DNA of 64,000 nucleotides from Gammaproteobacteria bacterium (GCA_016708925.1 JADJET010000009.1:62001-126000), one strand, 5' to 3'. Shown: positions 52,083-61,665, counted from the first letter of the stretch. A program made the numbers and translations. The notes: generated by a model from the letters alone, not told the origin.

Positions 52083-52967
52083 TCAGCGTCCGGGAGCCAA
52101 TGCAGTCAGCGCATCGGCGTCGAAGCCGGGTTCACCATCGGGTCGCAACGGCTGGATGCAGACGTGATCGGCACCGTTGGCCCAGTGCGCCTCGATGCGC
52201 TTGTGGATGGCGGTTTCATCGCCCCAGGCCACGATCCCGTCCACCAGGCGGTCGCTGCCGCCGTGCTCGAAATCGCGTTCTTCGAAACCCAGCCACAGCA
52301 GATTGTTGCGGTAGTTCTGCAGGCCCAGATAGAGCGCCATGAACTTGCGCGCCACCCGCCGCGCTTCGCTGGGATCCTTGATCAGCAGAATTTTCTGTTC
52401 GGGCGCCAGAAACTTGGTGGGGCCGAGAATGGCGCGGGCGCGGGCCGTGTGTTCCGGGGTGACGAAGTAGGGATGGGCGCCATCGGCGACTTCCCCGGCG
52501 AGCGCGAGCATCCGGTCGCGCAGCGCGGCCAGGATCAGCGGCACGGGCTTGGGCGTCAGCGGGGCGGCGTAGCTCGCCGCGTTCATGGCCGCGACATAGG
52601 CGCGCATGGTGGCCACGGGTTTGCCGTAATCGTGATGGCGCATCGGGGTGACGATTTCGGCGTGGGAGACGCCGAGCCCGAGCACCAGGCGGCCGCCGCT
52701 GATCTCCTGCAGCGAGCGCCGCGCCGCGTTCATCGCCATGGGATCGCGGGCGTAGATGTTGGCGATGCCGGTGGCGAGCTTGAGGTGGCTGGTCTCGCGC
52801 GCCAGCAGGGTCAGCAGCACGAAGGGATCGCGGCCGAAGGCCTCGGGCGCCCAGAGCGCGCCGTAGCCGAGGTGTTCGAGCCGCTGCGCCAGGGCGATGC
52901 AATCCTGATACGGGTAGGCTTCGAGCCAGGTCCAGACGCCCAGGCGTCCCAGATCGGGTTTGGTCAT
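52083..52967 (-). CDS. LLM-class flavin-dependent oxidoreductase (TIGR03620-like)
   Basis: 294 residues from ATG 52965-52967; a GTG three codons upstream is an alternative. Luciferase-like TIM barrel: LGVWTWLEAYPYQDCIALAQ, YGALWAPEAFGRDPF, LKLATGIANIYARDPMAM and LGLGVSHAEIV. The closest subgroup I recognise is the TIGR03620 F420-type; whether it uses F420 or FMN cannot be read from sequence. Such enzymes often serve in degradation of unusual organics. Divergent from the third acyl-CoA dehydrogenase gene. Confidence 0.85.
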   Translation of the reverse strand: MTKPDLGRLGVWTWLEAYPYQDCIALAQRLEHLGYGALWAPEAFGRDPFVLLTLLARETSHLKLATGIANIYARDPMAMNAARRSLQEISGGRLVLGLGVSHAEIVTPMRHHDYGKPVATMRAYVAAMNAASYAAPLTPKPVPLILAALRDRMLALAGEVADGAHPYFVTPEHTARARAILGPTKFLAPEQKILLIKDPSEARRVARKFMALYLGLQNYRNNLLWLGFEERDFEHGGSDRLVDGIVAWGDETAIHKRIEAHWANGADHVCIQPLRPDGEPGFDADALTALAPGR

Positions 52968-53227
52968 GACGGGCACCGTGTCTTGGGGAGTGGTCGCGCC
53001 ATTATGGCGAAAACGGCGGGCCAGCGACGCCGGCGGCGTGGCGCGCCGGTCGCAGGCAGCACTTGCCGGGTATCGCGGGGCGGCTAAGCTGGCAACCCAT
53101 ACCGGAGGGTAGGAAGTGATACTCTCTGGATGGCGGCGGCTTGAGTGTTGCCGCGCAACGTTTGCCCGGTCTTTTCACACTAGACGCTTCACACAGACTT
53201 TCTGCACCAGCAAGGGGAACCCACGTC

Positions 53228-54385
53228 ATGGATTTCAATTTCACCGAAGAACACCAGATGCTGCTCGACACCGCCGACAAGATCGCGCGGGATTTCCCCC
53301 GTTCCTATTACGTCGAATGCGCCAAGACCCAGACTTTTCCCCAGGCACAATGGGATGCCCTGGCCAGCGCGGGGATTCTCGGCATCAATACGCCGGAAGC
53401 CTATGGCGGTTCGGGGCTGGGCATGGTGGCGCTGGTGCTGCTGCAGGAGCGTCTGGCCGAACGCGGCGTGGCGCCGCTGTTTTTCGTCGTCAACCAGGGC
53501 ATCGCGGTGCCCAGCATCAGCCGCCACGGTACCGAGGCACAGAAGCAGCGCTGGTTGCCGGCCATCGCCAGCGGCGAGAAGCGCTGCTGTTTTGCCATTA
53601 CCGAGCCTAACGCCGGCACCAACACCTTCAAGATCCAGACCGTCGCCAAGGAAGAGGGCGATCATTTCATCCTGAACGGCAACAAGCTGTTCATCAGCGG
53701 TATCAACGACGCCCAACAGGTGCTGGTGGTGGCCAAGACCAGCACCGGCGAGGGGCGCGCCGAGTTGACCCTGTTCGTGGTGGATACCGATTCCGCCGGC
53801 CTGTCCTGGGATCGCATGGACACCATGCTGTTGAACGCCGAGGGCCAGTTCTTCGTCTACTTCGACAATGTGAAGGTCCCGCGCGAAAACGTGCTGGGCA
53901 AGGTCGGGCGCGGCATCGAAGTGCTGTTCGATGCGTTGAATCCGGAACGCATGGTGGTGGCGGCGGGCGCCATCGGCGGCGGCCGTCACGCGCTCGCGCG
54001 CGGCGTCGAATATGCCAACGAGCGCACCATCTTCAAAGGCCCCATCGGCGCCTACCAGGGCCTGCAACACCCCATGGCCGAGGCGCGCGCGCAGCTCGAA
54101 GCCGCCTCGCTGCTGGTGCTGAAATCCGCCTGGCTGCACGATCAGGGCCAGCCGCCCAAGGTGGTCGGCGACATCGCCAACATGGGCAAGCTGGTGGGCA
54201 CCGACGCGGCCTACAAAGCCGCCGATGCCGCGCTCCAGTGCTTCGGTGGTTACGGGTTCTGCGAGAGTTACGACATGCTGAGCCACTTCATCGCCGCGCG
54301 GCTGGGCAAGGTCGCGCCCATCAACCGCGAGATGACGCTGAACTATATCGGCGAATTCATTCTGGGCTTGCCGAAGTCGTACTGA
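53228..54385 (+). CDS. Acyl-CoA dehydrogenase (third)
   Basis: 385 residues from ATG 53228 (AAGGGGAA upstream). Standard short/medium-chain type: MDFNFTEEHQMLLDTADKIA, INTPEAYGGSGLGM, CFAITEPNAGTNTFKIQT, ERMVVAAGAIGGG and the C-terminal AALQCFGGYGFCESYDM. Full-length FAD enzyme; the catalytic Glu position in this subgroup was not assigned. Monocistronic, divergent from the LLM oxidoreductase. Confidence 0.9.
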   Translation: MDFNFTEEHQMLLDTADKIARDFPRSYYVECAKTQTFPQAQWDALASAGILGINTPEAYGGSGLGMVALVLLQERLAERGVAPLFFVVNQGIAVPSISRHGTEAQKQRWLPAIASGEKRCCFAITEPNAGTNTFKIQTVAKEEGDHFILNGNKLFISGINDAQQVLVVAKTSTGEGRAELTLFVVDTDSAGLSWDRMDTMLLNAEGQFFVYFDNVKVPRENVLGKVGRGIEVLFDALNPERMVVAAGAIGGGRHALARGVEYANERTIFKGPIGAYQGLQHPMAEARAQLEAASLLVLKSAWLHDQGQPPKVVGDIANMGKLVGTDAAYKAADAALQCFGGYGFCESYDMLSHFIAARLGKVAPINREMTLNYIGEFILGLPKSY

Positions 54386-54471
54386 GCGGGGCGCTGCCAG
54401 CGTCTGCCGCGGGCCTCAACCCCGCAGCCCGACCGGTCCGGCGTGCGTCCGGGCCGGCCGCCACGGCGTGG

Positions 54472-56757
54472 CTAAAACCGCATGGTGACGCCGGCGTAGA
54501 GCGAGCGCCCCATCCCGGGAACCGCGACGCCCCAGGGAATCGCATTGAACGACATGGTCGCCCCCTGGCCCACATAGGCGCCACCCAGCGGCAGGTCGTA
54601 ATTCCTGTCGAGCAGATTTTCCACCCCGACATCCAGGCGGACCTGCCGCCAGTCGTAACTGCTGCGCAGATGAAACAAGCCATAGCCACTGGTCTTGATT
54701 TCATTGCGCGCATCCGACACTCGGGTTTTGGCATCGACCAGTTCCGCCTCGATGGTATTGGTCCAGTTGCCGAGGCGTTGCGCCACCGCCAGCTTCGCAT
54801 TCAGCGGCATGATGTTGTAGAGATCCTCGCCGGTCTTGCGGCTCTCGCCCCGGACATGATTCAGCACGCCGGTGGCGATGAAACTGCCGTAATCGCGGCT
54901 TTCGGCTAGCGGGAAGTGGCCGGAAACGTCCACGCCGTAGAGACGGGCGGACTGGTTGGCGTACTGGAGATTGACGAACTGGTCGACCGCGGTATCGTTC
55001 GCCGGGCCACCACAGAGCGCATTCATCATCATGCCGCTGCCGGTGCAACGGATGGCATCGATGTAGTCTTCGACATGGGTGAAGTATGGTGTGACCTTGA
55101 GTTGCCAGGCGCCGTCGGGATCGTGCCAGTCGGCGGTGGCGCTGAGGGTGTGCGCGATCTCCGGCTTCAGATTGATGTCGCCGACATAGCCGTTGCCGTC
55201 GCCGACGAAGTTGTTCATTTCCATCACCATGCCGCTCTTCGACCAGCTGTAGCGTTCGTAGAGATTGGGGGAGCGGGTTTTGATCGCATAACCGAACTCG
55301 AAGGCTTGCGCGGGATTGCGGGTAAAGCGGACCAAAGCGGTCAGGTCCAGGTTGTCATCACTTTTGCCGCGATCGCTGGCGTTGAAGGCGTCTGCTGAAA
55401 CCTTGTAGCCGTCCATCATGCGGTTATAACCCTGTACCGGCCCGGCATCCATGTTCACCCGCTCGTAGCGGGCGCCCAGCAGCGTCAGCCACTGCGGATT
55501 GATATGTGCCTCCCATTCGGCGAACAGCGCGGCGCGGTCGCGCTGGCCGTCATTGATGTTCCAGAAAGTGTCCGGGGCCATTCCCCCGAAACTGACACCC
55601 GCCGGCAGCGTGGCCGGAGACGGTGGCCACCGGTCGTCGAGACGATAGCGCTGGTACTCGCTCCCCACGCGCAGCAGATCCCGCGCCGACAGCGGAATGC
55701 TCGCCTTGACCAGCGCGCCGGTGTTGTTTCCTTCGGTTTCCATCGGCATGCCAGGCGCCAGGACTGTTGCCGGACTGCCATATAAGTATTGCTTGTCCTC
55801 GCCGAAATTCATCTTGTGCTGCGTCTTTTCGCGATAGACGCGGGCCTCCAGATCGCCCCACTGATACTGCCCCGAATAGCGAAGATTGACTTGCCCGCTG
55901 TCATTGTCGGTCATGTCCATGCGTTGGTTCGGGAACCCCTCGTGCGGGATGTTCTGCCAGCCCAGCTTCAGATCCAGCAGATGGTTTTCATGCTGCAACG
56001 CAAACCCGAGCGCGTGGTTTTGCGCCTCATAGCGCGAGGAGCCCACTTCGTCCCCGGCCAGCCAACCCCGATCCACCGCCGCCGGACCGGCCGCCTTGAA
56101 ATTGCCCCCGGCCTGATAATTGTCGGATTTGGCGAACGCACCGCTATAGGTCATGCTCAATTTTTCACCCGCCGCGGTGAGCGCGAGATTGACGCCGTTG
56201 CCGTCGCCGTTGCTGCGATAGAAGGTGCCGGCCCGCCCCTTGAGCAGGGTTCCCGCGCCCGCCTCCGCAAATTCCGGGGACGCCGAATTGACGACGATGG
56301 TACCGCCGATGCTGTCGCCACCCAGACTGACCGGGGTGATGCCCGCAAACACCTGGATACTGTCGACCTGGGTCGGATCGATATAGGAAAGCGCCGGCAT
56401 CATGTGGTTGGGGCAGGCGGAAATCAGATCCATGCCATCGACCTTGATACGCAGGCGATCATCGGCCAGGCCATGAATCGCCGGCAGGCTGGACACGCCG
56501 CCGGCGCCGTAGAGGCTGACGCCGGGGACATCGCGCAGGAGACGTGCGGTATCGCTGGTGGACGACCGCAGGGGAGCCAGACTGGACGCGTCGAGTTCGG
56601 TACTGTTCAGGGTCGAGGCCGGTGCCGGCGCGGTGACATCGATCGGTGGGAACGTGGTGGCGTCCTCCGCCCATGTACTGGCCGCAGAAGCGGCAGCGAT
56701 GAGAATGCCGCTGACGAAAAGCGTGCGCTGGAAAGGTGGATGGCGTAACGGGTTCAT
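54472..56757 (-). CDS. TonB-dependent outer-membrane copper receptor (OprC/NosA-like)
   Basis: 761 residues from ATG 56755-56757, with AGGAG 6 bases upstream. Signal peptide (about 1-30), plug domain (ARLLRDVPGVSLYGAGGVSS, GGDSIGGTIVV), and a 22-strand barrel ending in Phe. The plug segment DLISACPNHMMPALSYIDP carries the CxxxM/HxM-type copper-binding site of the OprC family. Methionine-rich loops (SGMVMEMNNF, CTGSGMMMNALC) support copper binding. Minus-strand cluster with tonB-exbBD. Its start overlaps the stop of an exbD scrap. Confidence 0.88.
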   Translation of the reverse strand: MNPLRHPPFQRTLFVSGILIAAASAASTWAEDATTFPPIDVTAPAPASTLNSTELDASSLAPLRSSTSDTARLLRDVPGVSLYGAGGVSSLPAIHGLADDRLRIKVDGMDLISACPNHMMPALSYIDPTQVDSIQVFAGITPVSLGGDSIGGTIVVNSASPEFAEAGAGTLLKGRAGTFYRSNGDGNGVNLALTAAGEKLSMTYSGAFAKSDNYQAGGNFKAAGPAAVDRGWLAGDEVGSSRYEAQNHALGFALQHENHLLDLKLGWQNIPHEGFPNQRMDMTDNDSGQVNLRYSGQYQWGDLEARVYREKTQHKMNFGEDKQYLYGSPATVLAPGMPMETEGNNTGALVKASIPLSARDLLRVGSEYQRYRLDDRWPPSPATLPAGVSFGGMAPDTFWNINDGQRDRAALFAEWEAHINPQWLTLLGARYERVNMDAGPVQGYNRMMDGYKVSADAFNASDRGKSDDNLDLTALVRFTRNPAQAFEFGYAIKTRSPNLYERYSWSKSGMVMEMNNFVGDGNGYVGDINLKPEIAHTLSATADWHDPDGAWQLKVTPYFTHVEDYIDAIRCTGSGMMMNALCGGPANDTAVDQFVNLQYANQSARLYGVDVSGHFPLAESRDYGSFIATGVLNHVRGESRKTGEDLYNIMPLNAKLAVAQRLGNWTNTIEAELVDAKTRVSDARNEIKTSGYGLFHLRSSYDWRQVRLDVGVENLLDRNYDLPLGGAYVGQGATMSFNAIPWGVAVPGMGRSLYAGVTMRF

Positions 56758-56870
56758 CAGTGCTCCTCGGTGGACAGGGGTGTTTGGGTGTTGGCGGCAT
56801 CTGGCTCGGTGACAAAGCCGATGCGGGTGATGCCGGCACGGCGGGCCGCCGCAGCGCAGGCAACGCGGCC
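56757..56870 (-). pseudogene. ExbD C-terminal remnant
   Basis: In the gap between the BNR gene and the copper receptor, the minus-strand frame that ends at TGA 56757-56759 reads AAARRAGITRIGFVTEPDAA, the C-terminal helix-strand of ExbD. The intact ExbD of this cluster ends AAARSGIERIGFVLAP in the same place, so this belonged to a different copy. Upstream of about 56840 the similarity ends and no start fits. The stop overlaps the receptor ATG, suggesting the receptor once followed a full exbD gene. Confidence 0.6.
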
Positions 56871-56936
56871 TGAATCGAGACGGTAGGAGCACGATGGCAC
56901 CGGCAAGCGGGCATGCCAAAGCGCGCTGTAGCGACT

Positions 56937-58211
56937 TCATTGAAACGCCTCGACAGATGTACTGGCTGATAAGCCGCTCCATTTGACAAGAATGGTATGA
57001 ATTCCGTAGACGGGCGCACTCTCGGTCCAGACGACCAGCAAGCCATCGTCTACCGCCAGCAGCTGGGGCACGCCGCTGTCCCGGCCGGCGGAAACACGCG
57101 CCACGGCGCGCGTCCCACCCACTCCGGCGGGGGTGATCTGGGTCAAGCGCAACTCGGCCAAGCCGTCTTTTGCGGCTGCCGCCATGTGCAGCACCACCGC
57201 CCGCTGCTCACCAAGCCACGCCACGGCCGTCCTACCTGCCGGCAAGTCCACGTCCACGTCCAGCACCGGCCCCGGCGCGGACTCGCCCTCGCCCTCGCCG
57301 ATGAATGCCGCGCGCACCCGCGGCTTTCCCTGGGCCGCGGTAAACCAACTGGCAACCAGGCCACGGCCGCGCGCGGCCAGGCTGACGCCGTTGGTCGGGC
57401 AGCCGGCAATCTGCCACTGCTCGGCGCCCAGTGGCAGGGCGTCTGACCATTGACCAGCGCGGTGCCGGCGCAACTGGAAATCGCGCACCTCGTCCCGCGT
57501 GCGACCGCGATAGGCTGCCCACAGGCCGTCATCCGTGCGCGCCAACGCAGTCCAGCAGCATGTACACACGTCCGGGTCAACCACCGACTCGCGCCCGAAA
57601 GCGCCTTCCCGATCCAGATGTGTGGCGCGCAGGCTGAAAGTCGTGCGTTCGTCATTGGCGCGCCCGTCCAGCCACACCAGGGCGGCCCTACCCGCATCGG
57701 GCGCCACCGCCAAAAAACCGTGTTCGGCAGGTGTTTGATCGGCGTGCGGGCTGCCCACGCGCCGCCAGGTGTTTCCGCCATCACGCGAGATGGCCATGGC
57801 GATACCGTAGTGATAAACGTCAGTGGCCTGCGGGTGCCTGGCCAGCCAGTGGGCCACCCAGAAGTCGCCGTCCACCGGCGTGACGGATGGAAAGTCGCTC
57901 CAGTTGACGAACCAGTCGTTGCCGCGGGCGACCTCGATGGGCGGCCCGAAGCGGCCGGCCTGGTAGCGCGCCACACGCAGCACATGGCCACCTTCGGCGG
58001 GCGAGACCCACGACAACACCGCCCCGCCACCGGGCAGCGCCGCCAGACGCGGCAGGCGCGCCCCCCGCCCGGCGGGGTGGTCGATCTCGACCAGCCGGCC
58101 ATCAAACACTGGCTTGCCCGGCAACAGTGGCGCGGTCAGTCTCAGTCCTGCGACGGCCAGCAGCACCAGGACCGTCGCGCCGAGTAGCCACCGCGCGCGT
58201 ATGCCACTCAC
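56937..58211 (-). CDS. BNR-repeat (sialidase-fold) exported protein with CxCC motif
   Basis: 424 residues from GTG 58209-58211, which overlaps the receptor's stop (GTGA), so it is coupled to the siderophore receptor. One N-terminal membrane/signal segment (about 8-28), then Asp-box/BNR-like repeats (SRDGGNTWRRVGSPHADQTP) of a six-bladed beta-propeller. A DVCTCCWT motif is typical of a 'sialidase-like' protein family found next to metal-related genes. Real sialidase activity is doubtful; a periplasmic copper- or siderophore-binding role is plausible but unproven. Confidence 0.75.
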   Translation of the reverse strand: MSGIRARWLLGATVLVLLAVAGLRLTAPLLPGKPVFDGRLVEIDHPAGRGARLPRLAALPGGGAVLSWVSPAEGGHVLRVARYQAGRFGPPIEVARGNDWFVNWSDFPSVTPVDGDFWVAHWLARHPQATDVYHYGIAMAISRDGGNTWRRVGSPHADQTPAEHGFLAVAPDAGRAALVWLDGRANDERTTFSLRATHLDREGAFGRESVVDPDVCTCCWTALARTDDGLWAAYRGRTRDEVRDFQLRRHRAGQWSDALPLGAEQWQIAGCPTNGVSLAARGRGLVASWFTAAQGKPRVRAAFIGEGEGESAPGPVLDVDVDLPAGRTAVAWLGEQRAVVLHMAAAAKDGLAELRLTQITPAGVGGTRAVARVSAGRDSGVPQLLAVDDGLLVVWTESAPVYGIHTILVKWSGLSASTSVEAFQ

Positions 58212-60376
58212 AGCGACATCGTCAGGCGCAGGTACCAGCCGCGCGGCTCGCCCGGGTAGACGGAAAAATTGTTGTTGCCGGTGTAATACCGTTCATCCAG
58301 AACATTACGCAAGAACAGCTCGGTCTTCAGTTTGGGCGTGAGCTGATACGCAGCGGAAGCGTCCACCGTGGTGTAGGCGTCGAGCTTGTAGCTGTTATCC
58401 AAGGTGCCGTAGCGGTGGCCGACGAAATTGCCACCCAGCCCGATCTCGAGCCCGGTCAGGTTGGCGTCGAAACGGTACAGCGTCCACAGATTCGCCTGCC
58501 AGGGCGCCACGTTGGGCAGTTGATTGCCCCTGTCGCCATCGTTGCTGCGCGCGACCTCGCCATCCAGGTAAGCCACTCCGCCGTGCAGGAACCACGATCG
58601 GGTGAGTTCCTGCGTGAATTCGAGTTCAGCGCCGCGCACACGCTGCTCGCCGACCTGGATGCTGAAATCCGGATCGACCGGATCGGTAGTGGTGACGTTC
58701 TTGCGCGTGATTTCGAAGGCCGCCAGGGTCAGCGTGGAGGCGCCCTGCTGGCGTTTGATGCCGGCCTCCCACTGGCGGGTTTCCTCCGGCTCGAAGGCGC
58801 CGCCGTTGCGATCAATGCTGCCGATCACCGCCTCCGTGGTAAAACCAGTGCCGTAGCCGGCGAACAGCGACCAGTCCGGCCGGAACTGCCAGGTGCTGCC
58901 AAGCTGCCAGGAGGTGTTGTCGTCGATGGGGCCACGGGCGGTGTCGCCGGCAAACTCGCTCTTGAAGTCGGGCCGGGAATGGCGCACACCGGTCAGGATC
59001 GTCACGGTGTCGGTCAGGTGCATCAGATCCTGCACGTAGTAGCTTGGCGTGTAACCCCTGCCACTGAAGGTGGGCTGCGTTGGGTCGACCGCCAGTGGCG
59101 TTGACTGGTGCACCGGATTCAGGGCATTGATGGCCGGCGGGCTGGCAAAGTCGAACCAGTCCCCGGTCCAGCGGTGATGCTCCCACTCGTAGCCCAGCAA
59201 CAGCTCGTGCGGCATCCCGAACGTGTCGAGTTTGCCCTTGAGTTCGAGCTGGAAGGTATCGGTCTTGTCGCGCTCATGGAACTTGAAGCGACCCGCCCGG
59301 CGGATGGTCACCCCGTCGGGTTCTGGCGCGCGCAGACGCATCTGCTGCTGATTGACGTTGAATTCAAAAAACTGATAGCGCGGGCTGAGCGTCCAGTGCT
59401 CGCCCAGGTCGAATTCCAGCCACGCCTGCACCAGTGGCGACCAGGTGGTCAGGCTGTCGAACTCCGGCTCACCCAGGTAGGTGCTGCGCGACACCCGCCC
59501 CACGCCATTGGATTGGACGGTTCCGACCACCGGCAAGCCGGGGTTTGGCAGCGTGTCGCGCCGCTGATACTCGGCCAGCAGAAAGGCCCGCACCGGACCG
59601 CCCGCATCCCAGGCGGTGGTCAGCGACAGGTTGTCGCGGTTCAGGTCCTGGAAATCGACGAAGGTGTCGGCACGCTCGATCTCGCCGGTGAGCCGCGCCG
59701 TCAACGCGCCGTCGGCGGTGAGTGCGCCGGTGACGTCAAACGCGGTCCCGTAGGCGTCGTAGCGTCCCGCCGACAGGCGGGCGCTGGCGTCGAAATCCTG
59801 CTGCGGGCGCCTGGTCACCATATTGACGGTGCCACCCAGACCCTCGGCACCGTACACCGCGCTGCCAGGGCCCTTGATGATCTCCACCCGTTCCAGGTTG
59901 CCCAGCGCCGACTGGTCGACATCCTCGAAATAGAGTTGCCGAAAGCCATTGCGCGTGACGGCGGCGTCGAAGCCGCGGATTTTCCAAGAGAAGCTGGTGA
60001 AAGGCGCCAGGCGCGTGTTGCCCACATATGCGGACGGTACGCGTCGCAGAATATCGCCCACGTCGACCGCCCCGCTGTCCTCGATCAGCGCCCGGTCGAT
60101 CACTTGCACGCTTTGCGGCACCTCGAGCGTGGATGCCTCAAAACGTGTGGCGGCGGTCGAGCGCGGCGTCACGTACTCCTCGTTCGACCGTCCAACGCCG
60201 ACCGCTTCGACCGTCATCGGCGGCAACTCGTCTGCCGCTTGCTCCGGTTCGAGCGCCGGTTGCGCCGATGCCGGCGCAGCCAGGGCGCCGCACAACAGGC
60301 AAACAGCCGCTGCCGTGCGGGGAATTTGCGGGGCGGCCAGCCAGAAGGAGTTTGCAGATGGTTGGCGAACGGTCAT
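58208..60376 (-). CDS. TonB-dependent siderophore receptor
   Basis: 722 residues from ATG 60374-60376 (AAGGAAAG upstream). Signal peptide (about 1-38), TonB-box region, plug (EVPQSVQVIDRALIEDSGAV, RIKGPGSAVYGAEGLGGT-like segment VEIIKGPGSAVYGAEGLGG), and a barrel whose C-terminus ends LRLTMSL. No STN signalling domain is seen between the signal peptide and plug, so it is a plain FpvA/FhuE-like uptake receptor without a transcriptional signalling arm. Likely Fe(III)-siderophore import. Confidence 0.9.
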   Translation of the reverse strand: MTVRQPSANSFWLAAPQIPRTAAAVCLLCGALAAPASAQPALEPEQAADELPPMTVEAVGVGRSNEEYVTPRSTAATRFEASTLEVPQSVQVIDRALIEDSGAVDVGDILRRVPSAYVGNTRLAPFTSFSWKIRGFDAAVTRNGFRQLYFEDVDQSALGNLERVEIIKGPGSAVYGAEGLGGTVNMVTRRPQQDFDASARLSAGRYDAYGTAFDVTGALTADGALTARLTGEIERADTFVDFQDLNRDNLSLTTAWDAGGPVRAFLLAEYQRRDTLPNPGLPVVGTVQSNGVGRVSRSTYLGEPEFDSLTTWSPLVQAWLEFDLGEHWTLSPRYQFFEFNVNQQQMRLRAPEPDGVTIRRAGRFKFHERDKTDTFQLELKGKLDTFGMPHELLLGYEWEHHRWTGDWFDFASPPAINALNPVHQSTPLAVDPTQPTFSGRGYTPSYYVQDLMHLTDTVTILTGVRHSRPDFKSEFAGDTARGPIDDNTSWQLGSTWQFRPDWSLFAGYGTGFTTEAVIGSIDRNGGAFEPEETRQWEAGIKRQQGASTLTLAAFEITRKNVTTTDPVDPDFSIQVGEQRVRGAELEFTQELTRSWFLHGGVAYLDGEVARSNDGDRGNQLPNVAPWQANLWTLYRFDANLTGLEIGLGGNFVGHRYGTLDNSYKLDAYTTVDASAAYQLTPKLKTELFLRNVLDERYYTGNNNFSVYPGEPRGWYLRLTMSL

Positions 60377-60455
60377 GGTCTTTCCTTGGTGGGCATGAAT
60401 GAGTTGGGCAGGGCGCCCGCCGCGCAACCTGCCGGCAAGTACAGCAGGCGGCTAA

Positions 60456-60923
60456 TCACGGCATGGCGGGCGGATGATTTGCGTCGCGTGCGGTGGTATT
60501 CGCAGGTGGGCTCCCCGCCTGCGGTGCCAGTACGAAGCCAATGCGCTCGATGCCGCTGCGGGCCGCCGCGGCCATGGTCTGGGCGACGGCGTCGTAGGGC
60601 ACGGCGCGGTCGGCCTCGATATGCAGCTCGGCGTCCGGGTGGATGGCGAGTTCACGGGCCCGCGCCTCGAACCGGATCAGGTCGAGGGGCGCGCCGTCCC
60701 AGTGCAGCGCCCCGTCGGCGGTGATGGCGATCACCACCGGCGGCTTGGCCGTCGCGGAGGGGATGCTCGCAGCCTGCGGCAGCTGCACCTTGACCGCCTG
60801 ACTGATCAACGGCGCGGTGACGATGAAGATGACCAACAGCACCAGGATCACGTCCACCAGGGGGACGATGTTGATGTCCGCCGAGCTGCTGGCAGGTTGA
60901 GACAGGCCATCGCCAAGTGCCAT
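60456..60923 (-). CDS. exbD: Biopolymer transporter ExbD
   Basis: 155 residues. ADINIVPLVDVILVLLVIFI contains the single membrane helix with the conserved Asp that carries the proton path; a periplasmic domain ends ARSGIERIGFVLAP. With ExbB it energises TonB. The C-terminal tail after that point is Pro/Ala/Asn-rich. Starts 3 bases after the exbB stop. Confidence 0.92.
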   Translation of the reverse strand: MALGDGLSQPASSSADINIVPLVDVILVLLVIFIVTAPLISQAVKVQLPQAASIPSATAKPPVVIAITADGALHWDGAPLDLIRFEARARELAIHPDAELHIEADRAVPYDAVAQTMAAAARSGIERIGFVLAPQAGSPPANTTARDANHPPAMP

Positions 60924-60926
60924 CGC

Positions 60927-61658
60927 TCAGCCCTCCGCGCCGCGGCCGACGACCGCGAGTCCGAGCCCGCGCTCGCCGACCGGACCGTGGGCCGGCATCG
61001 CCGGTACCGTGGCGCGGCGCAGCAAGGTGGTGGCGAAGTCCTCCAGCGCCGCCTGCGCCAGGCGGTTGCGGCGCTGTATATGGTTGTGGGCGAACACCGC
61101 CGGAATCGCCACGGCGAGGCCGAGGGCCGTCATGATCAGCGCTTCGCCCACCGGCCCCGCGACGGCGGCGAGACCGGCCTCGCCGCTGCTGCCGATGCGG
61201 ACCAGAGCGTGGTAAATGCCCCACACCGTCCCCAGTAACCCCAGATAGGGCGCCGTCGCCGCAGTGGTGGCGAGCAGGGTGAGGCCGCCCTCGCGCGCCA
61301 CGGCGGCGCGATCGAGGTGCTGGCGCAGCGCCCGGGTGAGGTGGGCGGCCAGGCCGCCGGCGGCCGTGAAGCGCTCCCCGGCACGGGTCAGACGCAGGCT
61401 CTCCTGTATTTCCGCGAGCAGCGCCGCTTCGCAGGCGGCACCACCCGGGACCGGGGGCATCGCGTCCGCAATGCCGTTTTCTTCGCCCAGTACCCTTGCC
61501 GCAAAGCGCCGCCGGTGACCCGCAGCAAAGACACTCCGCAATATCCAGGCAATGAAAAAGGTCCAACTGGTCAGCGACAGCAGCGCGAGTGCCGCGAGCA
61601 GTGTCCAGCCGAGGGCGTCGATGCCGGTGAGGAAGTGTTGCAGTCCAAACTCGATCAT
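60927..61658 (-). CDS. exbB: MotA/TolQ/ExbB proton-channel protein ExbB
   Basis: 243 residues from ATG 61656-61658 (GGTGAG upstream). Three membrane helices: an N-terminal one (WTLLAALALLSLTSWTFFIA), then the paired TATAPYLGLLGTVWGIYHAL-type segment and GEALIMTALGLAVAIPAVFA, the ExbB signature. Forms the pentameric proton channel with ExbD. In operon order tonB-exbB-exbD. Confidence 0.9.
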   Translation of the reverse strand: MIEFGLQHFLTGIDALGWTLLAALALLSLTSWTFFIAWILRSVFAAGHRRRFAARVLGEENGIADAMPPVPGGAACEAALLAEIQESLRLTRAGERFTAAGGLAAHLTRALRQHLDRAAVAREGGLTLLATTAATAPYLGLLGTVWGIYHALVRIGSSGEAGLAAVAGPVGEALIMTALGLAVAIPAVFAHNHIQRRNRLAQAALEDFATTLLRRATVPAMPAHGPVGERGLGLAVVGRGAEG

Positions 61659-61665
61659 AAAAATC

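Noticed and set aside
56937..58211. Genuine sialidase
   Set aside because: BNR-like repeats are present, but I could not find the catalytic Arg triad and Tyr/Glu pair; the gene context is metal uptake.
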